A DNA stretch of 6,789 bases from Planctomycetota bacterium (GTDB lineage Bacteria; Planctomycetota; Phycisphaerae; UBA1845; PWPN01), in contig JACQVT010000221.1 in assembly GCA_016209665.1 (NCBI GenBank), positions 1-6,789 on the forward strand, in the 5' to 3' direction. This document shows, in pieces, positions 1-5,676 of the stretch. A program made the translations under genes and the position numbers. The notes beneath the pieces are model-generated. The model saw only the letters and a list, made by a program, of their open reading frames with translations, had not been told where the DNA came from and searched no databases. Each line of letters begins with the position of its first letter. Position 1 is the stretch's first letter.

Positions 1-1
1 G

Positions 2-73
2 ACCCACGACGAAGCCCGCGCGGCCCTCGCCAACGTGCAGCGGCGGCAGGCCCAGGCGTCCATCATCCCGTGA
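2..73 (+). CDS. C-terminal end of an unidentified upstream gene (partial)
   Basis: Reading from base 2, 23 codons stay open and end at TGA 71-73. The tail is rich in Ala, Gln and Arg with a hydrophobic Ile-Ile-Pro end, and looks helical. Too little remains to name a family. It ends 6 nt before the flippase start codon on the same strand, so the two are probably co-transcribed, perhaps within a cell-surface polysaccharide operon. The reading frame is chosen because it is the only one that ends neatly just upstream of the next gene. Confidence 0.5.
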   Translation, partial: THDEARAALANVQRRQAQASIIP

Positions 74-79
74 GTCCGC

Positions 80-1744
80 ATGAACAACGCCGGCAGCCAT
101 CGCCTGTTCCGCCCCGAATCCGCCAGCCGGTCGCTGGGTTTCTATATCCCCGCGACGGCCGCCGCCCGGGCGATTGGCCTGGCTCGCGGGATTCTGCTCG
201 CCCGGCTCATCAGCGAACATGAGTTCGGCCTGTTCCAGATCACCATCCTGACCATCAACGTGCTGAACCCGCTGTGCGCCCTGGGGCTCAACGAGGGGAT
301 CACGCGGTACGTCCCGATGTACGAAACCCGCGGCACGCTCCGCCCGTATCTGCGGCGGGTGGTGCCGTTCATCGCGGCGGTGGCCCTGCTGACCAGCGCG
401 ATCCTGTTCGCGGCCGCTCAACCCGTGGGCCGGCTGATCTACGCGACGGTACCGGCGTCCGGCGGAGGCCCAGGCGCAGATCCAGAGGCCGTCGCCACCT
501 GGACCGGCCTGACCCGGATCGCGGCCGGCACGACCTTCGGCATTGTGGTCTACTTTCTGCTGCTGGCGATCCTCAAGGGCTTGCGGATGTTTCGCGCGGT
601 CAGCCTGCTGGAACTGCTCAACAACCTGTTGTTCACACTCCTGACGATCGTCGTGGCCTGCTCGGGTCGTCCGACGGCCGGTGCGATGACCGCCTGCGGT
701 CTGGCCAGCGTGGTGCTGCTCGTGCCGTTGTTCGCCTTCCCGATGCGGCGGACGATCGTCGATACTCCGTCCCGCTCCGAATCGAGAGCGTCCACGTCGA
801 CGACGTCAACCGATGAAGAACGGGCCGCGGGGTTCATCCCCGCGCACGACGAGATCGACGTGCCGTTCCTCGCGTCGCAGCCATCGGGCGAAGTCACCGC
901 CGATGCAACGGCACCTATCGTCCAACTGCTGCGTTTCAGCTTCTGGGCGGCCGTCACCGCAGTCATCTGGCAGGCGCTGCAGTACTATCCGATGTGGTTC
1001 CTGCAGAAGACGCACGGCCCGAGCGTGACCGCGGTCTTCGGCGGCGTTCGGCTGATCACGCAGGCGGTGGTCGTGGGCGCGGTGACGGTGGTGGCCGTCG
1101 TGCAGACCTCAGTCACGAAGACGTGGGAGGCCGAGGGGCACGCCCCGGCCGACCGCCGCCTGCGGCTGGCGTACAAGGCCACGTCGCTGCTGATGCTGGT
1201 CGGCTGCGTGGCGTTCGCCGCCGCCGCCGGGCCGATCATGCGGCTGTTTCCCCGCAGCTACGGGATCGGCGTGGCCATCGTACCGTTGTGCCTGATGTTC
1301 TTTTTGATCAGCGGCCACCTGACGTTCCTGGCCATCCACTTCGCCCTGATCGAAAAGATGCGGCACCTGTTGTGGCCGTGGGCCCTGGGCCTGGTCGGGA
1401 ACGCCGTCTTCGGCCTCCTGCTGGTCTCGCCGCGGATTCCCCCCGCCCAGGCCCTCGTCGGTGCCGCCTGGGCCGGCAACCTCGGCATCACCGCCGGCCT
1501 GCTGGTGACGGTCTGGCTGCTCTACCGCGAGCGCCGGCCCATCGACATCGGCACCATCGTCTTGTGGGCCGCCATCTACGTCCTCGCCCTGCCGGTCTGG
1601 ACCCAACTCATTGGCACCGCGCTCATCCTGCTGCTCGCCGCCGCGTCGCCGGCCATCTTCACCCGCGAGGAAAAGCACGAGATACGGCAGTTCGTCACCG
1701 AGCGGGCCGCGATCCTCAGACCGCGCGGACGCACGAGCGAGTAG
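80..1744 (+). CDS. Polysaccharide / O-antigen-type flippase (MOP superfamily, Wzx-like)
   Basis: A 554-residue integral membrane protein. The N-terminal block (about residues 18-80: amphipathic Arg-rich start, then ARLISEHEFGLFQI and LGLNEGITRY) is the typical opening of Polysacc_synt / oligosaccharide-flippase proteins, which move lipid-linked sugar units across the inner membrane. About 12 to 14 hydrophobic segments are visible, for example around 95-115, 152-170, 180-196, 204-222, 286-303, 325-345, 368-388, 396-420, 432-450, 458-480 and 490-525. A hydrophilic Ser/Thr/Asp/Glu-rich loop at about 223-280 separates the two halves and is long for the family. The C-terminus (about 528-554) is charged and cytosolic-looking. 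The ATG at 80 is the first start after the upstream stop at 71-73. No clear Shine-Dalgarno sequence precedes it, so translational coupling is likely. The gene ends 28 bp before the convergent DUF89 gene, and no terminator hairpin is evident in that gap. Family assignment is firm; the substrate is unknown. Confidence 0.88.
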   Translation: MNNAGSHRLFRPESASRSLGFYIPATAAARAIGLARGILLARLISEHEFGLFQITILTINVLNPLCALGLNEGITRYVPMYETRGTLRPYLRRVVPFIAAVALLTSAILFAAAQPVGRLIYATVPASGGGPGADPEAVATWTGLTRIAAGTTFGIVVYFLLLAILKGLRMFRAVSLLELLNNLLFTLLTIVVACSGRPTAGAMTACGLASVVLLVPLFAFPMRRTIVDTPSRSESRASTSTTSTDEERAAGFIPAHDEIDVPFLASQPSGEVTADATAPIVQLLRFSFWAAVTAVIWQALQYYPMWFLQKTHGPSVTAVFGGVRLITQAVVVGAVTVVAVVQTSVTKTWEAEGHAPADRRLRLAYKATSLLMLVGCVAFAAAAGPIMRLFPRSYGIGVAIVPLCLMFFLISGHLTFLAIHFALIEKMRHLLWPWALGLVGNAVFGLLLVSPRIPPAQALVGAAWAGNLGITAGLLVTVWLLYRERRPIDIGTIVLWAAIYVLALPVWTQLIGTALILLLAAASPAIFTREEKHEIRQFVTERAAILRPRGRTSE

Positions 1745-1772
1745 TGCATCTCAGCCGACAAGATGATTTGTG

Positions 1773-2834
1773 TCACGCCGCATCGAACCGGCACACCGCG
1801 TCGAACAGCCTGGCGTTGTGGTGGCGGACCACGGATTCGTCCTTCAGCAGCGCGACCCGCCAGGCGTCGCACTTGAACGACTGGTCCCAGTTGCTTTCCA
1901 CGCCGCGGCCCATGCCCTCCAGCACGACCAGATCGCTGCGGGCCGCCTGGGCGTTGCATTCCTCGCTGACCCGGCCGAGGTCGATCAGCGGCGTATCGCC
2001 GCCCGAGCCGATGGCCACCACGCGATCTTCGGCGCACAACCCGGCCAGCACGGCGTCGCGGTCGGCCAACCGCCCCAGCAGCGGCCGCAACTCCGCGAGG
2101 GTGATGTCGTTCAGGGCCGCCGCGTCGTTGGCGGCCAGCACGACCCGCGTGCCCGCCCGGGCCATCTCGCGCACCAGCGGCACCACCCCCAGCACGATGT
2201 CCGTCCCGGCGTTGTCCACGAAGATGAGCGCCTGGCGATACCGGCCCGGCGGTCCCAGCCGCTCCATCAGCGCATCCGCGTCGTCGATGAACCACGGCCG
2301 CGGCGGCACCTGCCCGAGGATCGTCTGGAAAGCCAGTTCGCCCCGGTGGTACATCTCGATCGTCTTCGGTGAGCCGAGGTCGAACATGTTCCCGGCGAAC
2401 AGGCCGCGGAACAGCAGGTCCCATCGCTCCCGCCCGGCCGGCGTCGCGTCAACGCTTCGCACCACGCCAGGGTACAGCTCCGCGGCCAGAGCGTTCTCCC
2501 GAGTCTTCACCTGGCGGTACGGGTCGGTCCAGTTGTACCTGGCCAACAGCCGGTTGCGCAGCCGCGTCAGGTCGATGGTCATCAAGTGACCGTTCGCCTC
2601 GGCGGCCGCCCGGACCTTCGCCAGTTCCGCCTGATACTCGGCCTCGAACGCCGGCCAACGGGTCTCGAAATCCCCGCCCGCCTGCGCCGCGTCCGCCCGC
2701 AGCAGCGGCTCGATCCACCGGGGAAACTGTTCAAACAGCCCGAGCCAGTACGCCCGGTCCCACGGATCGGCGGCAATGTTCCACTCGGAAACGTGATACG
2801 CTTGAGGATCGACTAGCTGACACAAAACAGGCAT
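1773..2834 (-). CDS. DUF89 (ARMT1-like) subfamily II metal-dependent damage-control phosphatase
   Basis: A 353-residue soluble protein matching the DUF89 subfamily II, the group that includes the C-terminal phosphatase domain of pantothenate kinase 4 and plant stand-alone homologues. Visible landmarks are NWTDPYRQVKTREN (101-114), RGLFAGNMFDLG (143-154), the metal-site segment FVDNAGTD (205-212), ALNDIT (240-245), and the diagnostic EGMGR motif (306-310), 43 residues from the C-terminus. By analogy with PanK4, D207, N208 and D243 should bind the divalent metal. Known members hydrolyse phosphometabolites such as 4'-phosphopantetheine and its oxidised forms or sugar phosphates; the substrate here cannot be read. 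The full family length is present. ATG 2834 is the first usable start because an in-frame TAA lies two codons upstream. No Shine-Dalgarno is seen; a TATGGG hexamer sits 6 nt before the ATG. The gene lies 148 nt downstream of the thioesterase, across a heptamer-repeat spacer. Confidence 0.88.
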   Translation of the reverse strand: MPVLCQLVDPQAYHVSEWNIAADPWDRAYWLGLFEQFPRWIEPLLRADAAQAGGDFETRWPAFEAEYQAELAKVRAAAEANGHLMTIDLTRLRNRLLARYNWTDPYRQVKTRENALAAELYPGVVRSVDATPAGRERWDLLFRGLFAGNMFDLGSPKTIEMYHRGELAFQTILGQVPPRPWFIDDADALMERLGPPGRYRQALIFVDNAGTDIVLGVVPLVREMARAGTRVVLAANDAAALNDITLAELRPLLGRLADRDAVLAGLCAEDRVVAIGSGGDTPLIDLGRVSEECNAQAARSDLVVLEGMGRGVESNWDQSFKCDAWRVALLKDESVVRHHNARLFDAVCRFDAA

Positions 2835-2850
2835 GGTTTACCCATACAAA

Positions 2851-2871
2851 TGGAGAATGGAGAGTGGAGAC
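2851..2871. repeat. Heptamer array A (three TGGAGAN units)
   Basis: Three perfect-phase 7-bp units of consensus TGGAGAN occupy 2851-2857, 2858-2864 and 2865-2871, differing only in the last base (A, G, C). The array lies 17 bp upstream of the DUF89 start codon, in the 148-bp spacer after the thioesterase. It is an inverted copy of part of array B (2934-2954): 19 of 21 bases pair, leaving a 62-nt loop at 2872-2933. That loop shows no ORF or recognisable signal. A transcript through the spacer could therefore fold into a long hairpin upstream of the DUF89 gene. Confidence 0.8.
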
Positions 2872-2933
2872 ATCGCTTCCGCATGAGGAGGTTCTCTCGA
2901 AACAGGGGCGCACGACCCGAGCACGCAGGATCT

Positions 2934-3007
2934 GTCTCCATTCTCCACTCTCCATTCTCAACTCCTGGCCGTGTCTCCATTCTCAATTCTCCATTCTCAA
3001 CTCCTGG
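2934..3007. repeat. Heptamer array B: two 35-bp direct copies, each five 7-bp units
   Basis: Two 35-bp copies, 2934-2968 and 2973-3007, are separated by 4 bp and differ at 2 of 35 positions. Each is five heptamers: four of the form NTCTCNA, then CTCCTGG. On the coding (minus) strand the units read TGGAGAN or TTGAGAA. The right-hand copy overlaps the 3' end of the thioesterase gene. It supplies that gene's stop codon (2983-2985) and its last few residues, so part of the array is translated. The left copy faces array A in inverted orientation. Confidence 0.85.
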
Positions 3008-3372
3008 GGTATCGGAATCGGTTGTCCCTCCCGGTTCACGCAGGCCAGGATGGTCGACGCCTCGCACAGCAGCACGCCGTCGCGGTATAGCTTATATTCG
3101 TGGTCGATGCGGGCCCGGCTCTGCCGCGTGATCCGCACGTGCAGCTTCAGCAGGTCGTCGTACAGGGCCGGCCGGCGGAACCGGCACTCGACTTTGACCA
3201 CCACGAACAGCACGCCGGCCGCCTCCAGGTCGCGGTACCGCGCCCCGCTCGCCCGCAGCAACTCCGTCCGCCCCATCTCGAAGTACTCGAAATACCTCGA
3301 ATGATGCAGGAACCCCATCGGGTCGCACTCGGCGTAGCGGACCCGAATCTCGAATTGGCATTCTCGGCTCAT
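2983..3372 (-). CDS. Acyl-CoA thioesterase, YbgC / 4-hydroxybenzoyl-CoA thioesterase family (hotdog fold)
   Basis: A 129-residue protein of typical single-hotdog length. The N-terminal signature RVRYAECDPMGFLHHSRYFE (10-29) corresponds to the 4HBT/YbgC active-site motif, with D17 as the expected catalytic aspartate on the turn before the central helix (about 24-40). The rest follows the beta-sheet pattern of the family, including VKVECRFRRPALYDDLL (about 59-75) and a late ILACVNREGQPIP strand-turn (108-120). Such enzymes hydrolyse acyl-CoA or aryl-CoA thioesters in the cytoplasm; YbgC itself associates with the Tol-Pal cluster, but no tol genes are present here. The ATG lies 3 nt after the chelatase stop and is preceded by a good Shine-Dalgarno sequence, so the two are co-expressed. 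The C-terminal LRMEN and the stop codon are written by heptamer array B, so the original C-terminus may have been altered. The substrate is unknown. Confidence 0.85.
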   Translation of the reverse strand: MSRECQFEIRVRYAECDPMGFLHHSRYFEYFEMGRTELLRASGARYRDLEAAGVLFVVVKVECRFRRPALYDDLLKLHVRITRQSRARIDHEYKLYRDGVLLCEASTILACVNREGQPIPIPQELRMEN

Positions 3373-3375
3373 CCA

Positions 3376-3801
3376 CTAGAACTCCCCCGCCGGCCGGCAA
3401 TAGTCATTGTCAGGGCACTCGTCGCACTGGAACTCGTACTGCTGACAGCGGCGCACCCGGTGCACGATCAGTTGGGCCATCATCTTGTCCAGGCCGATCG
3501 GTCCCGCGCAGTGCCACTCGACGCCCGGATGCCGGGCCGCCGCCTCGGCGCACAGGCGGGGGATGTCCTCGCGGCTGTGCCGACCGGGGGCGAGAAAATA
3601 GGGAAAAATGAACACGAAGTCCGCTCCGCCCGCCACCGCGGCGTCGAACGCCTGCCCGATCGTGGGCTCGGCCAGCTCCATGTGGGCCGGGTACACGGCA
3701 TCCATCGTCAACCGCTGCACCTGGGCCGCCAGGTCCTCCAACATGCGGTTGGCGGCCTCCCGCTCGCTGCCATGGTCGACAATGATCAGCGCACGTCGCA
3801 T
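3376..3801 (-). CDS. cbiX: Sirohydrochlorin chelatase-like protein (CbiX/SirB family) with C-terminal cysteine cluster
   Basis: A 141-residue single-domain protein, the size of the short CbiX form. The N-terminus ALIIVDHGSEREAAN (4-18) is the family signature, with H10 as a predicted metal ligand/catalytic histidine. MELAEPTI (41-48) and FPYFLAPGRHSREDIP (66-81, with H75) complete the usual active-site set. The family inserts Co2+ or Fe2+ into sirohydrochlorin for cobalamin or siroheme synthesis. Past the core, C119, C126, C129 and C135 form a C-X6-C-X2-C-X5-C cluster in the last 23 residues that could hold an Fe-S cluster or zinc. No other cobalamin or siroheme gene is in view, so the pathway is not confirmed and the protein may be a CbiX-domain relative of other function. 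ATG 3801 has no Shine-Dalgarno: the spacer up to 4 nt before it is filled by a hairpin-forming repeat. The stop is 3 nt from the thioesterase start. Confidence 0.78.
   Translation of the reverse strand: MRRALIIVDHGSEREAANRMLEDLAAQVQRLTMDAVYPAHMELAEPTIGQAFDAAVAGGADFVFIFPYFLAPGRHSREDIPRLCAEAAARHPGVEWHCAGPIGLDKMMAQLIVHRVRRCQQYEFQCDECPDNDYCRPAGEF
3382..3388 (-). promoter_or_regulatory. Ribosome binding site of the thioesterase gene
   Basis: On the minus strand GGGGGAG ends 9 nt before the thioesterase ATG at 3372, inside the last codons of the chelatase gene. It is the only strong Shine-Dalgarno-like sequence seen ahead of a gene in this window. It fixes the thioesterase start and suggests a translationally linked pair. 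Confidence 0.6.
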
Positions 3802-3805
3802 AGTG

Positions 3806-3896
3806 GCTGTCAGCTTTCAGCTATCAGATCTCAGCTCTCAGCCAGCTAGGCCCAGCCAGGCGTGTGGCTGACGGCTGATAGCTGAAAGCTGACGGC
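3806..3896. repeat. Inverted heptamer arrays C1/C2 forming a long hairpin between guaA and cbiX
   Basis: Array C1 (3810-3844) is five 7-bp units of form TCAGNNN. Array C2 (3866-3893) is four units of form RGCTGAN, the inverted counterpart. The arms 3806-3827 and 3875-3896 are complementary at 21 of 22 positions, with one G-T wobble on the plus strand (an A-C mismatch in the minus-strand RNA). Inside the loop a second 7-bp stem pairs 3838-3844 with 3865-3871. The hairpin fills almost all of the 102-bp spacer: it starts 7 nt after the guaA stop and ends 4 nt before the cbiX ATG. No U-tract follows, so it is not a classical terminator. It could act in 3'-end protection, attenuation or masking of cbiX translation. 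Confidence 0.82.
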
Positions 3897-3903
3897 TTCT
3901 TTG

Positions 3904-5451
3904 TCATTCCCACTCGATCGTGCTTGGCGGCTTGCTCGACACGTCGTACACCACTCGGTTGATGCCCTTCACCTCGTTGATGATCCGCGACGAGATGCGG
4001 CCCAGCACCTCCCAGTCGATGTGCACGAAGTCCGCCGTCATGAAGTCCGTGGTCTCGACGAACCGGATCGCCGCCACCTGCTGTCCCTCGTAGCTGCGGC
4101 CATCGCCCATCACGCCGACCGCGCTGACCGGCAACAGGGCCGCGAAGGCCTGGCTGATCTTGCGGTACCAGCCGGCGGCGCGAATCTCGTCGATGACGAT
4201 CTCGTCCACCGCCTGCAAGAGGGCCACCCGCTCGCGCGTCACCTCGCCGATGATCCGCACCGCCAGGCCCGGCCCGGGGAACGGGTGCCGCCACACGATC
4301 TCCTCGGGCAAGCCCAAATGCTCGCCCGCCAGCCGCACCTCGTCCTTGAACAGGTCCCGCAGCGGCTCGATCAGCTCGAACCCCAGTTCCGCCGGCAGCC
4401 CGCCGACGTTGTGGTGCAGCTTGATGTTCGCCGCGTGCCCGCTCAGCCCGTGGCCCGACTCGATCACGTCCGGGTACAGCGTGCCCTGGGCCAGGAACCG
4501 CGCGTTGCGGATGCCCGCCGCCTCGGCCCTGAACACGTCGATGAACTCATGGCCGATGCGCCGCCGCTTTTCCTGCGGGTCGGTCACGCCGGCCAGCCGC
4601 CCCAGGAACCGCTCGGAGGCGTCCACCACCCGCAGGTCGATCTTGAAATGGCCGCGGAACGTCGACTCGACCAGGCTCACCTCGTTCTTCCGCAGCACGC
4701 CGTTGTTGACGAAGATGCACACCAGGCGCTCGCCGATCGCCTCGTGCAGCAGGGCCGCCGTCACGCTGCTGTCCACGCCGCCCGACAGCCCGCAGATCAC
4801 GCGCTCGTCCGGCCCCACCCGCTGACGGATCGACCGGATCGTCTCCTCGACGAAGTTGCCCACTTCCCACTTGCCGTGGCAGCCGCAGAGGTCGTACAGG
4901 AAGTTCCGCAGGATCTGCCCACCGTGCCGAGTATGCGTCACCTCGGGGTGAAATTGCACGCCGAAGACCGGCCGCTGTCGGTGCCGCACCGCCGCCAGCG
5001 GGCAGTTTCCCGTGCGGGCCAGCGGCAAGAAGTCCTTCGGAAGCGTCTGCACCATGTCGCCGTGGCTCATCCACACCGTCGTCGGCGTCGGCACGTGGGC
5101 GAGCAGGCCGCCGGCCTCGAGCACCTCGACCTGCGTCCGCCCGTATTCCCGGGCCGGAGCGGCGTCCACCTTAGCCCCGAGCACCTGACACGTCACCTGC
5201 ATCCCGTAGCAGATGCCCAGCACCGGCACGCCCAGATCGAGAATACCGGGGTCGCACCGCGGAGCACCGGCCTCATACACGCTGGCCGGCCCGCCGCTGA
5301 AGATCAGGCCGAAAACCTTCAGCTTCCGCAAGCGGTCGGGCGAAATGTCCGGCGGACACAGCACGCTGAACACGCGGTTCTCCCGCACCCGCCGGGCGAT
5401 CAGTTGGGAGTACTGACTCCCGAAGTCAAGAATGGCAATCGTCTCTTCCAT
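3904..5451 (-). CDS. guaA: GMP synthase (glutamine-hydrolysing)
   Basis: A 515-residue two-domain enzyme converting XMP to GMP with ATP and glutamine in de novo purine synthesis, in the cytoplasm. The N-terminal class I glutamine amidotransferase domain (about 5-190) has [18 protein letters not shown] (7-24), the nucleophile C81 in GICYGMQ, and H168 and E170 in FHPE. The ATP-pyrophosphatase domain carries the P-loop SGGVDSS (223-229), followed by the C-terminal dimerisation domain with [13 protein letters not shown] (388-400) and the conserved end KPPSTIEWE (507-515). All key residues are present and length is standard. The reading frame extends upstream to 5547, but the extra 32 codons have no counterpart in the family and run through a promoter and a palindromic element. 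ATG 5451 gives the expected N-terminus and lies 6 nt after a TATAAT box. A hairpin-forming repeat separates it from cbiX downstream. Confidence 0.97.
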   Translation of the reverse strand: MEETIAILDFGSQYSQLIARRVRENRVFSVLCPPDISPDRLRKLKVFGLIFSGGPASVYEAGAPRCDPGILDLGVPVLGICYGMQVTCQVLGAKVDAAPAREYGRTQVEVLEAGGLLAHVPTPTTVWMSHGDMVQTLPKDFLPLARTGNCPLAAVRHRQRPVFGVQFHPEVTHTRHGGQILRNFLYDLCGCHGKWEVGNFVEETIRSIRQRVGPDERVICGLSGGVDSSVTAALLHEAIGERLVCIFVNNGVLRKNEVSLVESTFRGHFKIDLRVVDASERFLGRLAGVTDPQEKRRRIGHEFIDVFRAEAAGIRNARFLAQGTLYPDVIESGHGLSGHAANIKLHHNVGGLPAELGFELIEPLRDLFKDEVRLAGEHLGLPEEIVWRHPFPGPGLAVRIIGEVTRERVALLQAVDEIVIDEIRAAGWYRKISQAFAALLPVSAVGVMGDGRSYEGQQVAAIRFVETTDFMTADFVHIDWEVLGRISSRIINEVKGINRVVYDVSSKPPSTIEWE

Positions 5452-5457
5452 AGAACG

Positions 5458-5486
5458 ATTATACGCCATCTCTCGCCAAGCCCCAA
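5458..5486 (-). promoter_or_regulatory. Predicted sigma70-type promoter of guaA, giving a leaderless mRNA
   Basis: On the minus strand a perfect -10 box TATAAT lies at 5463-5458. A partial -35 box TTGGGG lies at 5486-5481, with an optimal 17-bp spacer. Only 6 bp separate the -10 box from the guaA ATG (5451), so initiation at the usual distance would fall on or beside the A of the start codon. No Shine-Dalgarno precedes the ATG, which fits. The motif is seen directly; the start site is inferred. Confidence 0.65.
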
Positions 5487-5503
5487 ACCCCTCGCTTCTC
5501 ACC

Positions 5504-5625
5504 GGGTGTGGCAAGGAATTGTGGCACAGCCGCCCCCGGCTGTGCATCTACTGCGCGTCCACGCCTCAGTCACCCAGCCGAGGGCGGCTGGGCCACAAGA
5601 TTTGCCAAGAACCCTTGCCACACCC
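5504..5625. mobile_element. 122-bp palindromic MITE-like element with 13-bp terminal inverted repeats and 9-bp duplication
   Basis: The ends 5504-5516 (GGGTGTGGCAAGG) and 5613-5625 are perfect inverted repeats. Both are abutted outside by the same 9 bp, CTTCTCACC (5495-5503 and 5626-5634), as expected of a target-site duplication. Inside, 5519-5535 pairs with 5582-5598 at 16 of 17 positions. Two small perfect hairpins are nested there: 5524-5532 with 5537-5545 (9 bp, CCCC loop) and 5573-5580 with 5585-5592 (8 bp, AGGG loop). The unique centre is only about 26 bp. It has no coding capacity, so a transposase would have to act in trans. It sits between the guaA promoter and the divergent membrane-protein gene. 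The caveat is that the right flank is a heptamer array, which could imitate part of the duplication. It may alternatively be a REP/BIME-type palindromic repeat. Confidence 0.65.
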
Positions 5626-5657
5626 CTTCTCACCTCTCACTTCTCACTTCTCACTTC
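5626..5657. repeat. Heptamer array D (CTTCTCA units)
   Basis: Four 7-bp units of CTTCTCA (one with C for T at position 2) run 5626-5653, and a fifth is started at 5654-5657. A single matching unit lies across the palindromic element at 5495-5501. Removing that element and one copy of the duplication restores a continuous array. It ends 19 bp before the start codon of the membrane-protein gene at 5677. On the minus strand the unit is TGAGAAG, close to the units of array B. Confidence 0.8.
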
Positions 5658-5676
5658 CGCCAGTATCGTACCCCCC

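Noticed and set aside
1745..1772. Convergent gap between the flippase and DUF89 genes checked for a bidirectional terminator
   Set aside because: No inverted repeat or T-run is visible in the 28 bp.
994..2589. Long plus-strand open frame of 531 codons across the flippase 3' half and the DUF89 gene
   Set aside because: It crosses two well-supported genes in another frame or on the opposite strand. Its protein is Arg/Pro/Ser-rich with no family resemblance, typical of GC-rich shadow frames.
2934..3007. Repeat cluster considered as a CRISPR array
   Set aside because: There are only two 35-bp copies 4 bp apart, so no spacers of useful length, and they are built internally from 7-bp units.
5524..5545. 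Perfect 9-bp stem with CCCC loop read as an intrinsic terminator
   Set aside because: No U-tract on either strand, it is not at the 3' end of any gene, and it is nested within the larger inverted-repeat element.
5452..5547. 32-codon N-terminal extension of guaA starting at 5547
   Set aside because: It runs through the TATAAT box and the palindromic element and has no counterpart in GMP synthases. ATG 5451 gives the normal length and N-terminus.
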